A stretch of DNA of 64,000 bases, taken from NCBI GenBank assembly GCA_002189035.1, contig CM007992.1, positions 3,658,001 through 3,722,000 of the forward strand, in the 5' to 3' direction. Positions 1 to 12,500 of the stretch are shown in pieces. The stretch comes from Utricularia gibba (taxonomy: Eukaryota; Streptophyta; Magnoliopsida; Lamiales; Lentibulariaceae). The notes under the pieces are model-generated. The model was not told the DNA's origin. It ran no database searches and was given only the letters and a program-made list of their open reading frames with translations. The first letter of the stretch is position 1. Each line of letters opens with the position of its first letter. Position numbers and translations under genes: made by a program.

Positions 1-203
1 TGCGTGGGGCGATGAAGGGTCTGGGAACCGATGAACGGACTCTAACCCGCGTGATCGTTACTCAAGCTGAGTCCAATATGCTGAAGATCAAGGAGGAGTA
101 TTACAAAAGGAACAGCACTCCCCTGGAGAAAGCTCTCGCCGGCGACACTTCCGGCGATTACCAGAAACTGCTTATTGTCTTGGTGGCACAGCATGATGCT
201 TGA
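1..203 (+). CDS. Annexin, C-terminal fragment (gene cut by window edge)
   Basis: The window opens inside the last part of an annexin gene. The visible frame runs through the motif GLGTDERTLTR and then KEEYYKRNSTPLEKALAGDTSGDYQ, which is the fourth annexin repeat of plant annexins, and stops at 201-203. Annexins are cytosolic calcium-dependent phospholipid-binding proteins; the GxGTDE loop is the calcium-binding signature and is intact here. The start, the first three repeats and any introns lie outside the window, so the ATG at 12 is an internal methionine and not the start. The gene converges on the minus-strand membrane protein that ends at 391, with about 190 bp between the two stops. Confidence 0.9.
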   Translation, partial: RGAMKGLGTDERTLTRVIVTQAESNMLKIKEEYYKRNSTPLEKALAGDTSGDYQKLLIVLVAQHDA

Positions 204-390
204 ACCATCCCCCTGATTCCATCATTACACATAATTTAACACCATGGGTTCTCGTTTCAAAGCTTACCCATCTGAACTAGACAACCAATTACACCAAATT
301 CAAAACTTTGCAGTACTGCAGAGAACGTAAAATTACAGTTGATTGATATTTGAAATTGAAGGTTACAAAAAAAGTAAAAAAAAAAAAGAT

Positions 391-1557
391 TCAATTTTTT
401 TTACCATCGTCTTCCCCGCCTTCAAAATAACACTTCCTCCCACGATCAAGTCTCCCCAGAAGGCAAATCAGAACGAAAGACGCGGCGTAGAGCGCGTGAG
501 CTTTCCAGCTCGTCCTCGGCGGCTGCCGCAGGATGGCTCTGTGGAACACCGTCACGTAATAATGAAGTCCCACTGCAAATCCCACAAAAGTGTACCCCAG
601 GCTCAGCAACCTCGTCCCCAACCCAGTTTCCGTGGAGAAAACCAGGACCAGGTACATCAGGAGAAGCAGGAGATACAGCACGTAGGACAGCGTCTGCAGC
701 ACTTGAACGGCGACGTAGGTGGACTGGGCAGACGTGCAGAAGAATCGGAGCGGCTCTAATCCCGTGATTAAGGAGGATAAACAGAGGATTGAGAAGTAAA
801 TCGCGAGGTAAACCTGGATGAAGATGAGCATCTTCTGCAAGGAAAAATGCGCTTTGATTCGATTGAAGATTAGGGTTACGAGTACGAGGGGGATGAGTAT
901 GAATGCCAAGGAGACGATCGAAGCGATTGTGGATGCGTATTTGTTGCCGACGTAGGGTTTGAAGCCTTTCGCGAACTGTTTGCTGTATCTGTTGAGGTAT
1001 GATTTTGAGGTTTTCGAAATTCTCTGCAAATCTGGAACTATTGTTTGTTGGAATCTGGCTGGGAGTTCCCTGATCTCTGCAACGAGATCATCGTCTTCAT
1101 CATTTGGTGAGATGGGCTGCTGCTTTTTCTGCACTTTCTTGACACTGGTTTTGAAATTGGTCTTTGCCTCCTCCGATTTGGCCGTCTTGTTCATGGCTGC
1201 TAGATCTGTAGAAGTATCCAGAACTGAAGCTTTTGCAGTTGGTTTGGAGGTGGAGTTGAATTTCTTGAGCTTGGGTTTGAGTAACGGTGTTTCGGGATGG
1301 ATGGTTGTGTTTCTGGGCGGTACGTGGGATTTCAAGATGTTGGTCTGGTTCTTGATGGAACCAAGCCTGTTGCTGCTGGCGATGGTTTTTGTCCGGTCTA
1401 CCTTCTTCTTGATATCCATAGGCTTCTCCTCTTCACCTTCATCAGTCTGCAGCAAATGCCGATTCTGTAAATGGGAAGCAGAGATCACCCCAGAATTGAT
1501 CACAAGGAGAAGCAAGAGCAGTAAACTCCAGGGGCCTTTTGGGAGTGAAGAAGCCAT
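391..1557 (-). CDS. Conserved plant membrane protein of unknown function (388 aa, single exon)
   Basis: One uninterrupted 388-residue frame. It starts with a clear signal peptide (residues 1-27, a run of leucines ending near VISASH). Next comes a lysine/threonine-rich hydrophilic lumenal or extracellular region (about 40-200) with several N-x-T/S sites. The C-terminal half has about five hydrophobic segments (IASIVSLAFILIPLVLVTL, FIQVYLAIYFSILCLSSL, a long leucine-rich one around SYVLYLLLLLMYLVLV, and two more). It ends in a charged tail, GGEDDGKKN. I do not recognise a named domain. The long intact frame, signal peptide and ordered topology make it a real gene. Function cannot be inferred from its neighbours. 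Confidence 0.8.
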   Translation of the reverse strand: MASSLPKGPWSLLLLLLLVINSGVISASHLQNRHLLQTDEGEEEKPMDIKKKVDRTKTIASSNRLGSIKNQTNILKSHVPPRNTTIHPETPLLKPKLKKFNSTSKPTAKASVLDTSTDLAAMNKTAKSEEAKTNFKTSVKKVQKKQQPISPNDEDDDLVAEIRELPARFQQTIVPDLQRISKTSKSYLNRYSKQFAKGFKPYVGNKYASTIASIVSLAFILIPLVLVTLIFNRIKAHFSLQKMLIFIQVYLAIYFSILCLSSLITGLEPLRFFCTSAQSTYVAVQVLQTLSYVLYLLLLLMYLVLVFSTETGLGTRLLSLGYTFVGFAVGLHYYVTVFHRAILRQPPRTSWKAHALYAASFVLICLLGRLDRGRKCYFEGGEDDGKKN

Positions 1558-2264
1558 TCGAGCTCTTTATTGAGATCTGAAACAGAGACTGGCCCTGGAA
1601 GTGGAATCAGCAGGGAGAAGAAGAATCACTCAAGTGGAGATTTACAACACGGAGGAGGAAAGGAGTCACTCACTCGGCAACATCAGTGTCCACATAAAGC
1701 AGCAGATGCAGATTCGGATCCAGTCTGAGGTCACATGGTCCAGAGTTTCTCCACTGCACCGCGCAACGCGGTTCCATATTTAATCTCCCTTCTCTCCTGT
1801 AACGAACTACATGCGCCTCTGTCGGTTGCAAACACAACAGCCATCACTGCATAGACCTTGTTATGCTGCCATTAATGCCGAGCTAGCAGCGACACTATGA
1901 AATACAGGGAGAAAGAACCCTCAAAGTATTTTGTACCACTCGTGACGTTACAGTTGGGGGACCTACAACAAAGGCATTTCTTTTTCACTGAACGCCCACT
2001 TGAAAGATTGTCATACGTCGCTTTGCTTGTTTCTTCCCCTGTTTTATGTGATTTTTTTGTCTCTTGTGATTTGTTTTCCATTGTGCACACAGCGCCCTGG
2101 TCAGGAAACAACTGCAAAAGATAGAAACAGATGTATAAAGAAAGAAAGAGATTCAGATAAGAAGCAGAGTTCATGATCAAGAACCAAGAAGTGTTACACC
2201 ATGAACAATAGGAAAAGGTAGGGCTGGTGAAGGAACATTAACATGCAAGAAACAATGTCCAGAG
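1558..2264. other. Intergenic region, upstream of the 388-aa membrane protein
   Basis: Holds the promoter and 5' leader of the minus-strand gene starting at 1557 and the 3' flank of the TRAPPC12-like gene ending at 2265. A 102-residue minus-strand frame at 1872-2180 lies here and is listed separately as a weak candidate. I see nothing else clear. Confidence 0.6.
1872..2180 (-). CDS. Possible small secreted protein (102 aa), weak candidate
   Basis: A single minus-strand frame starts with a hydrophobic, signal-peptide-like stretch (SYLNLFLSLYICFYLLQLF). It continues into a charged region (MENKSQETKKSHKTGEETSK) and a cysteine cluster (KKKCLCCRSPNCN) before a second hydrophobic tail. I do not recognise a family. 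It sits in the presumed promoter of the membrane-protein gene at 391-1557, on the same strand. Chance frames of about 100 codons do occur in this window, so coding status is uncertain; it could also be 3' or 5' untranslated sequence. Confidence 0.2.
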   Translation of the reverse strand: MIMNSASYLNLFLSLYICFYLLQLFPDQGAVCTMENKSQETKKSHKTGEETSKATYDNLSSGRSVKKKCLCCRSPNCNVTSGTKYFEGSFSLYFIVSLLARH

Positions 2265-3356
2265 TTATATTCTGGTACAAGAAGTATCAAAATCATCAGG
2301 AGCAACTCTAACAATCCAGCTACCAAGTGTTTTCTTCACATCACCATGATTCACATACGCCAACTCATACATGCTACACAAGTTTACAACTAGAGTTTCG
2401 TTTACGGCAAATGTTGGGATCCTCTCCAGTGAACTTTCCAACAGCTTAATTGAGTCTGACAAGTCCCTTGAGTACATCAAGCATATGGCCTTGTTGTTGA
2501 TTGCCACATAGTCAGTTTCAATCCTCTGAATACAGGAATCGTACTCTCTTGCAGCAGACAGGTAATCTTTCTCCACCAAAAACATCAATGCTTTATTCCT
2601 ACCCACCAAGTTTTGAAGCTCCATGTCATCACTCTTACCATCCAATACCATTTTTTCGGCAAGCTTAAAGCTTCTCCCTGCTCCTTCAACATCCCCGTAC
2701 TGCATTTGTATGTACCCTAGTTTCGAGATAAGCAATGGATCACCGCCTGTCTCATTTATCTCTGCTTTCAACAAAGTCAGACATAATTTATACTCCTTCT
2801 GACTCAGATGGTGACTGATGATCGTGTTCAACACCAATATCTCACGCTTCTTCCACAATCCAGATGACACTTCAGAAGAAGCACTATCAGATTTCAACTT
2901 TCTTTCCCGGACAAAGTTCAGAAGGGTATAAAGGCGATCTAGGGACAACTGGCGATTACCTAGTGTGAATGGCAAATGAGCGTGCAGCCAACGAAGAGCG
3001 AAGGGTACCATAGATCCAGGCCGGTGATTCGGGTAATGATCCGGAAATGATTCATACAAGTATTGATCGGAATCGAGATCATCTTCTACTGTCTGAAGCT
3101 CTTCTTGCGCCTCAGAGAAACGGCAAAGTTTAACGAGAGCAAGAAGATTGAAGACTAGATATATTACACGTTCATGCGGCTTGGAGAGGAGCGACAGCGA
3201 ACGTGCACGTGCCACCTTGTCAATGATCGTCCTCCAGGAACCACGGCAAGCAAGCTCCTGTAGTGTAGATAGTTCAAGGCAGTGGGAGTTGATCGTGGAG
3301 TACGGACTAAGTGGGTCATCCACCGGTGCGTCAAGGGAGTACAATGGCGTCTCCAT
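2265..3356 (-). CDS. TRAPPC12-like TRAPP complex subunit (TPR protein), single exon
   Basis: A 363-residue intronless frame matching the plant homologue of trafficking protein particle complex subunit 12 (TTC15). Visible features are the N-terminal conserved block (ELSTLQELACRGSWRTIIDK), the central segment LLTLLKAEIN-like helical repeats, and tetratricopeptide-like units (KLGYIQMQYGDVEGAGRSF, NNKAICLMYSRDLSDSIKLLE) towards the C terminus, which ends DFDTSCTRI. The family works in vesicle tethering between ER, Golgi and the endomembrane system as part of TRAPP. The plant protein is shorter than the animal one because it lacks the long disordered N terminus, and 363 residues fits the plant form. 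No frame break. Confidence 0.85.
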   Translation of the reverse strand: METPLYSLDAPVDDPLSPYSTINSHCLELSTLQELACRGSWRTIIDKVARARSLSLLSKPHERVIYLVFNLLALVKLCRFSEAQEELQTVEDDLDSDQYLYESFPDHYPNHRPGSMVPFALRWLHAHLPFTLGNRQLSLDRLYTLLNFVRERKLKSDSASSEVSSGLWKKREILVLNTIISHHLSQKEYKLCLTLLKAEINETGGDPLLISKLGYIQMQYGDVEGAGRSFKLAEKMVLDGKSDDMELQNLVGRNKALMFLVEKDYLSAAREYDSCIQRIETDYVAINNKAICLMYSRDLSDSIKLLESSLERIPTFAVNETLVVNLCSMYELAYVNHGDVKKTLGSWIVRVAPDDFDTSCTRI

Positions 3357-6743
<3,387 letters not shown>

Positions 6744-7854
6744 CGTCACCTAAGAATGAATGAATAACCAAACCACCCGTCAAACCAAGGTCTTTTACCA
6801 CAGAAATGGACTCGTGCGTTTTGGTAGGCGTTGAACTTGGAGACCGTTGTTAGGTGGGTGCTGCTGACCGGAGATGGGTTGGTGAACTCTGAGTTGAATC
6901 AATTGAAGATTGCCACTACACCGACGTTTTGTTTCTGGGCCATGGGCGGCCTCTTCGTTTTAATCCGCCTGAAATAAGATCTTCAGTCCATGCTGTCAGC
7001 CCATCCCCATTCCGTTTTAATTCATTCGGAGGCGGTCGATGGCGAACCCGAACCCGAACCCGACAATTGTAGAGTGCGCAAGCTCCTCCCTCGATGCCGG
7101 GGAGGAGGGGTTCGGGTGCACTCGAAGAAAGGAAGATGTGTGGTTCAAAATAACCAGCTGTTGTTCGTGGGTTTCCGAGGCGACGACTTAATGCGTGTGC
7201 CATTTACACAAGTACAGATGAAAAGCACTTGGAGACGTGGGTGGATGATATGTCCTTCCAGAAAGAAGATGGGAAATTGTAAGGAAGGCCCCTCCTGCAA
7301 TTGGAGTAAATGGATTCCAACTCCCGCATCAACCAAATGGTGAGCTGGACTGTAAAGAAAGGCTTTTGTGCTCGAGCCCCTTTTAGATACCACTAAATGC
7401 ATAGATTTGTAGATCAAGATTCGAGAACAATCATCCACTTGAGCACCAGAATCCGATGAGCTCTCAGGCCATGAGCATCAGAGTCTGGTAAGCTCCTCAG
7501 CTTTTTAAGAGCGAGACAACGCGTGGTAGACGAAAACGGGTTTGGTCCCGATACAGATGCCCCGTGGAACCATCAAAACCACTTTCCGGTTCCCTTTTCA
7601 CTTCCAGGGCCCCGGCGAAAACGAGGCCAACACCGGTGGGCAAACGGCAATGTAGGAGGAGCTGAGCCTGAGACATAAGTTAATATGGTGGAAAGTACAA
7701 TTCCGCCCCTGGGGAGTGAGGGGATGGGAAAATGGAGCAGGGGCACTTTCGTCACATAAGTTATACAGGAATAGGTAGGTGGCTAGCCTAGGGCATGTAC
7801 AGACAAAGGGAAAAGGGACGATGATGGGTACAAAACATGACACGCTTTTCCTTT
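6744..7854. other. Intergenic region between PAT and TPP
   Basis: Contains the PAT leader and promoter (from 6744 upward) and the 3' flank of TPP. Frames of about 100 codons occur on both strands (for example around 6916-7438), but they lack domains, overlap one another on opposite strands and are not credible genes. Confidence 0.55.
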
Positions 7855-9784
7855 TTATTGGGCTCCCAGCTCCGGCTCCAGTGTCACCTTTATTTCTTGG
7901 ACTCTTCTCCTCAGCCTGTACTGCCTCCGGAGCGACAGCCGCCGCCACTCCACCAGCCGCCGGAGAAACGCCATCACCTCCGCTGGCTCTTGCAGCGAGT
8001 ACGATGCGTACGTGTCCTTTGGAGTTTTCGACACTAGAATCCCGGATCCGCATCCTCTCCTTCGTAGGACCTGAAATTACTGAGACACTCACTCTTTGTT
8101 TCACTATCCGAGGCAATATTGTGAATGTATTTTTTTACCTTAAACGCGTCCTCATCCGTGCGATCGTCTCCGATGTAGATCGGAAACACATCGGCGTCGT
8201 TGCCGTAGCCTGTATGGATAGAGCTGACGTCAGATTTAAGCTCCGAGTTTGAAAAAGAGGAAAAAATTATATTACCCAGCGATTGCAGAAGGAATTCTAG
8301 GGCTTTGCCTTTGTCCCATTTGATAGTGGGACGAATCTCGAGTACCTGAATTGGGGATTGGGTAGAGACAAAAGTGGGGATCAGATTCTGAAGCGTGGAA
8401 GGTACAATTGTTCATCCATGAGGTATTAGTCATTACAGCTTGTTTAGACAGAGAGACAAACCTTTCTCCCATGGGTCACTCTTAGGCACGGGTATCCCTC
8501 TAACACGGATGCCACTTGCTTCGTGAGCTCAATCCATTTCTGCAACATGGGTTTTAGTCAGATCAGAGCCATTGATGCTCCACGAGAACCTGAGTTGTAC
8601 CTTTTCATCTACACACCGGAAATGAACAGAGACGCAGAATTTGTTGTTCTCCACCAACGCTCCTGGAGTAGATTTAACAGCTTCACGAAGTGAGTTGTAA
8701 ACCTGGAAGAATGGATTTCAAAGACAGTGAACAAAAGGTTTGTCTGTGTGGATCTAAAACACACGGAAAGAAGAAAGTGGCGCACTTGGTCAATAATTGG
8801 AAGGTATTCACTTGCAGGCTGGAAAGGAACAGCTTCAGACACCTGCAATGAAAAGAAAGGTTTTTTTTTTAATTTCTTTCTGATTAACACTGCTGCTGCT
8901 GCATTAGGAAACTGCAAATAAAACTGATTGAAGAAGGAAAACCGGGCTCACTTTTTTGTCATATTTGAAAACTTTTGACGGGCCTTGTATGTCCATGCCA
9001 TGGCTTCCAGCGTAGTAGAGTTCTTCAAGACGAACAAAGCTGTACACCTGGGAAAAAGTCCGTGAGCAAAAAATGGATGGATAGGAAGGTAGGTAGATGT
9101 CTGGTGTGAAGGGAATACCTTATCCCTGCATCTGCCGCTGACTATGGCGGAAGGGAAATATCTAGCCAGCTTCCTCACTGTTTCCCTCATCTGCGAAAGA
9201 GTTAATATGCTCAACAATGGGAGTCAAAAGGGATGAGACGAAATTATGGAGAAAAGACAAAGGAAAGTGTACAAACCCCTTCAGACATGAAAGCCCGATC
9301 TGGGTCGTCTACTATGGGCGAAAGAGTGCCATCGTAGTCCAGAAACATGACTATCTGCTTTCCCTTTGACGAGTTGGTAATTTCGTCGAACATGTCCAGC
9401 GCAGATGGCTGCTGCTGCTGCTGCTGTTTCCATCCCCACAACGTCAATAGATTGAAACTAGAAGGAAAGCTAATATATGCCCATGTCTGCACGTAATGAT
9501 ACGGACGCCAGATCATTAATGTTGCAAAAAACGAAGCTTACAGGCCAAGTCTTCTGGGAATCCTGAAGCGCTAGGGATTTGGCATGGGTCGGCGATGAAG
9601 CTCTTAGCGAATCCACCCAAGCGTTGATTCTATTCTCGCTACTCATATCCAGGGTCTGCACAAGCTTCCTCTTCGAAAAAGTGATGTAAGTCCCCGGAAT
9701 CGCCGGCGGCAGAGACGAGCCAGCAACAGCCACCGCTATAATTTCCGATCTCGCATCCGTAACCACCACATTCGGGTTAGTCAT
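7855..9784 (-). CDS. TPP: Trehalose-6-phosphate phosphatase (10 coding exons)
   Basis: Ten coding exons join in frame from [14 protein letters not shown] (start 9782-9784) to [10 protein letters not shown] (stop 7855-7857). The HAD phosphatase box 1, [21 protein letters not shown], is intact with both catalytic aspartates. [12 protein letters not shown] and [13 protein letters not shown] follow. The box-2 region [25 protein letters not shown] and the late motif [15 protein letters not shown] are also complete. The enzyme dephosphorylates trehalose-6-phosphate to trehalose and so sets the T6P sugar signal. The N-terminal 80 residues are the usual variable plant leader. Coding exon 2 begins with a CAG repeat that also supplies the splice acceptor. 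A 5'-UTR intron lies just upstream (acceptor near 9798, donor near 9879) and a TATA box is at 10011-10020. Confidence 0.93.
9411..9426 (-). repeat. CAG repeat at TPP exon 2 acceptor
   Basis: On the coding strand six CAG triplets in a row span the intron-exon junction: the first supplies the AG acceptor and the rest encode Gln before [10 protein letters not shown]. Each CAG could serve as an acceptor. Confidence 0.85.
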
Positions 9785-10010
9785 GTTTTCAGGTTCCCTG
9801 CATAAAAACACCCCAAGAATCATCACCCACACCATTTTACAGAATTCACGATACCACAGAGCAAGAAGGAAAAGCCTTTACGTGAAAACAGAGTGCTCTG
9901 TTTCCGATAAATGGACTCCACAATGTGCCCGGGAGACGCAAAGGGTATTACTATTATTCTGTGCGTTGTTACTTGGAACGAATGCGAGAAAGATCTGCAG
10001 CAATTGGCTT

Positions 10011-10020
10011 CCTTTTATAG
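10011..10020 (-). promoter_or_regulatory. TATA box of TPP
   Basis: On the minus strand the sequence reads CTATAAAAGG, a textbook plant TATA element. It lies about 230 bp upstream of the TPP start codon and about 130 bp upstream of the 5'-UTR intron donor, which is a sensible distance for a spliced leader. Confidence 0.7.
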
Positions 10021-11420
10021 CTGCAGCCTCCTCCCTCCGTACCGTTTGCGGTGGCGTTTGGCTCTGGGGAGGGTCGTCGCCCCCCGCCCCCATCAGTGGG
10101 CCCCACTTTCAGTATCTTTAAAGTGTTCGTTCCCCTCGGCAAATGGCACCTAACCCCTGTTAATTATTAATATACAAAAGTAATTGAAATAATACTAGTA
10201 TACAGTTTATTTGAATATTTTTGAAAATAAAAAATATTTTGAAATAGTATCAAACTGAGTTATTAATCTTTAAAATAATGAATTATTTTCATATTAATTC
10301 CTCCCCGGATGAGTTTATTTGGGTGGGGAATCGCTGACGTGGCAGTTTGTATGGCTGTGCATCTGGAATCTCAGTATGCTCCACGACAACCCCATGCCCG
10401 GCCACGTGAGGGGAGGAGGGGGGCGCCATGGTGCCATACACGTGCCACTTCTCGGAACAGCGCCCCGGCGAGCCCCCTGTTTTGGGCATCTTTTTGGTTC
10501 CGGTGGGTCGGAAAAACAATTCCCAAAAATGGAAGGGCAAAACTGATGTACACCCTATTTCCCGAATTAGCAGTTCCCTCCCCTGACTTGGAATGTTTTA
10601 TTCGAAACGGCCCATGGTTTTTACTCAATACCACAACCCCCACGCTTCCGTGTAGTGCACTGCAGGGGTCCTTTCGCAAAATTCAAAAAGTCAGGTACCA
10701 TATTTTAAAATATTAATGAACTCCATTTGATACTATATTTTAACATATTTTCATTTTAAAAAAAAGACAAATTAATGATCAATAATTAAGGGAATGGAGC
10801 CGGCACCTTTCATACGCTCACTTTTTATTTTCCATCTGAATAAAATAATAATTATAATAAATGCTCCCTTGGCTCCAATAATAGATGCGGCCGGCCCTTC
10901 TCTATCCTACGCGTCACGTTTTCTGGGAAATAATTGACTTGACCTTCATCAAATCAAATATTAATTTTTACTTTTTTTAAATCCTTTTTTCTTTTTACAA
11001 CAAGTGGACAGTCATACCCATGAGCCTGGATCATGCACATGAACGTATCCACCACACATTTCACAATTCAATTTTCACCATTCTGTATTTATAATTTCAA
11101 GAAAAAAATTATCTTCAAAAATTAATTGAATCTTAAGCACTTTTTCATATTACTTCATTTCTTAACCAATGTAGAATACTTATTCATCTTAGAGACTTAT
11201 GTGAATCCGAATTTAGTTTTAATATCAAATATAAGTCAACACTACTCGAGTATGATCATATCACCACTATTATATAAGATATCATTTACAATTTTAAAAT
11301 TAAGCTTGTTTGAGTGAGAGTGTTGCACTTGTACAAAGGATACGATCATCAATCTTCTAAAAGAAAAAAAAAAGCAACTTCTTTTGGGAAAATTTTTCAT
11401 TCTAATTTCCATTTACTTCT

Positions 11421-11446
11421 CATAGTAATTTCTAGAAATTACTATG
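11421..11446. repeat. 26-bp perfect palindrome
   Basis: The bases from 11421 to 11446 equal their own reverse complement, centred on TCTAGA. Its centre coincides with the left edge of the adjacent tandem duplication. Confidence 0.95.
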
Positions 11447-11554
11447 TAATAATTTCGAAAAAGGTGTGTGTACCAAAAGAGATCCTTTAGTATAGAAATT
11501 ACTATGTAATAATTTCGAAAAAGGTGTGTGTACCAAAAGAGATCCTTTAGTATA
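11433..11554. repeat. Tandem duplication, 60-bp unit, two copies
   Basis: The unit starting TAGAAATTACTATG and ending GATCCTTTAGTA occurs twice in a row with no mismatch (11433-11492 and 11493-11552, plus two further matching bases). Identical copies imply a recent event or recent homogenisation. Confidence 0.97.
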
Positions 11555-11614
11555 ATGGTTACTAATGGTTTATCTTTTACATTTTTTTTTGGTAAAAATG
11601 AATATTAAAAATGA

Positions 11615-11655
11615 TTTTTTTTTTTTTTTTTTTTTTTTTTGAAGAAGAAGAAGAA
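11615..11655. repeat. T26 run followed by (GAA)5
   Basis: A homopolymer of 26 T (11615-11640) runs directly into five GAA triplets (11641-11655). On the minus strand this reads TTC repeats then poly-A, which could be a decayed retroposon tail, but I see no recognisable element next to it. Confidence 0.85.
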
Positions 11656-12500
11656 GGGAGATGGGTATTAGTAAATGCATGGACAGACTGGGTCAAGGGC
11701 GGGAGGCGAATAAAAGCGATGAACACAGAGCAAGCATCTGGTGGGTTTTTTAAATAGCAGTGATCGGGAATAGTATGGTGTGAAACTGATACACGTAGGG
11801 GGCGTGGTCCAGCTTCGATTTCTTGTGGTGTGAGCTTGACTTGACTCCCCCCACTCTGAGCTTTCTGATTCTGTTCCTTGTCGGTTGATTCCTCTCAACA
11901 AAGACGAGAGCATTTTATGGCAACAAAAAGTAACCATTTTTTAACAAGGAAAAGGCGAAGAAGAGCAGCCTGGGACACACAGGCTTGCTGAAGCAGCACC
12001 CTCCTCCTCCTGCTGAGAATGCTCACGACGCAGTAGCTCCCAGTTGCCGATCGCCCGCTTCAGCGGCGGAATTTTCTTGCAGACTTGTTAAGCAACACGA
12101 GAAAGAAAGGGCGTAAAAAGGATTCACTGCTTTTTGGCCGGTTGATTCTGCAAGCAAAAGGAGAGCCATCCTCTTTTGCGGTGAAGATAATCGGACATAA
12201 ACAATGATTATTCTATTACAAAATAATTGGTAGAAAGAAAGAAACTATTGGAGTTCCAAAGACAGAGAAGTCGGTCCTATTAAATGCTTGTCTCCCTTTC
12301 TCTCTTTTTTTTAAAAAAAAAAATGCACCGCACTGGTTTGCGATTTTTATTCTGAATTCTCCTTTTGAAATAAAAGAAGAAGAGAAAGATTCGAGGGGAT
12401 TGATCGGTCGGGGAGGAGGAACACTTGGCACGCAGAAGGAATCTAATGAATGGCTACGAAACCAGACAAAAACTGCCATTCTCGAAGACTGGTTCATCTT

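Larger units (their letters stand above)
10150..12500. other. AT-rich intergenic region with simple repeats
   Basis: Mostly AT-rich DNA. It includes a 60-bp tandem duplication (11433-11554) and a T26-(GAA)5 tract (11615-11655). A somewhat GC-richer patch at about 11950-12200 shows no long frame. I see no gene. Confidence 0.6.

Noticed and set aside
6916-7438. Overlapping frames of 95-117 codons on both strands
   Set aside because: No domain, mutual overlap on opposite strands, and they lie in the PAT promoter; treated as chance frames.
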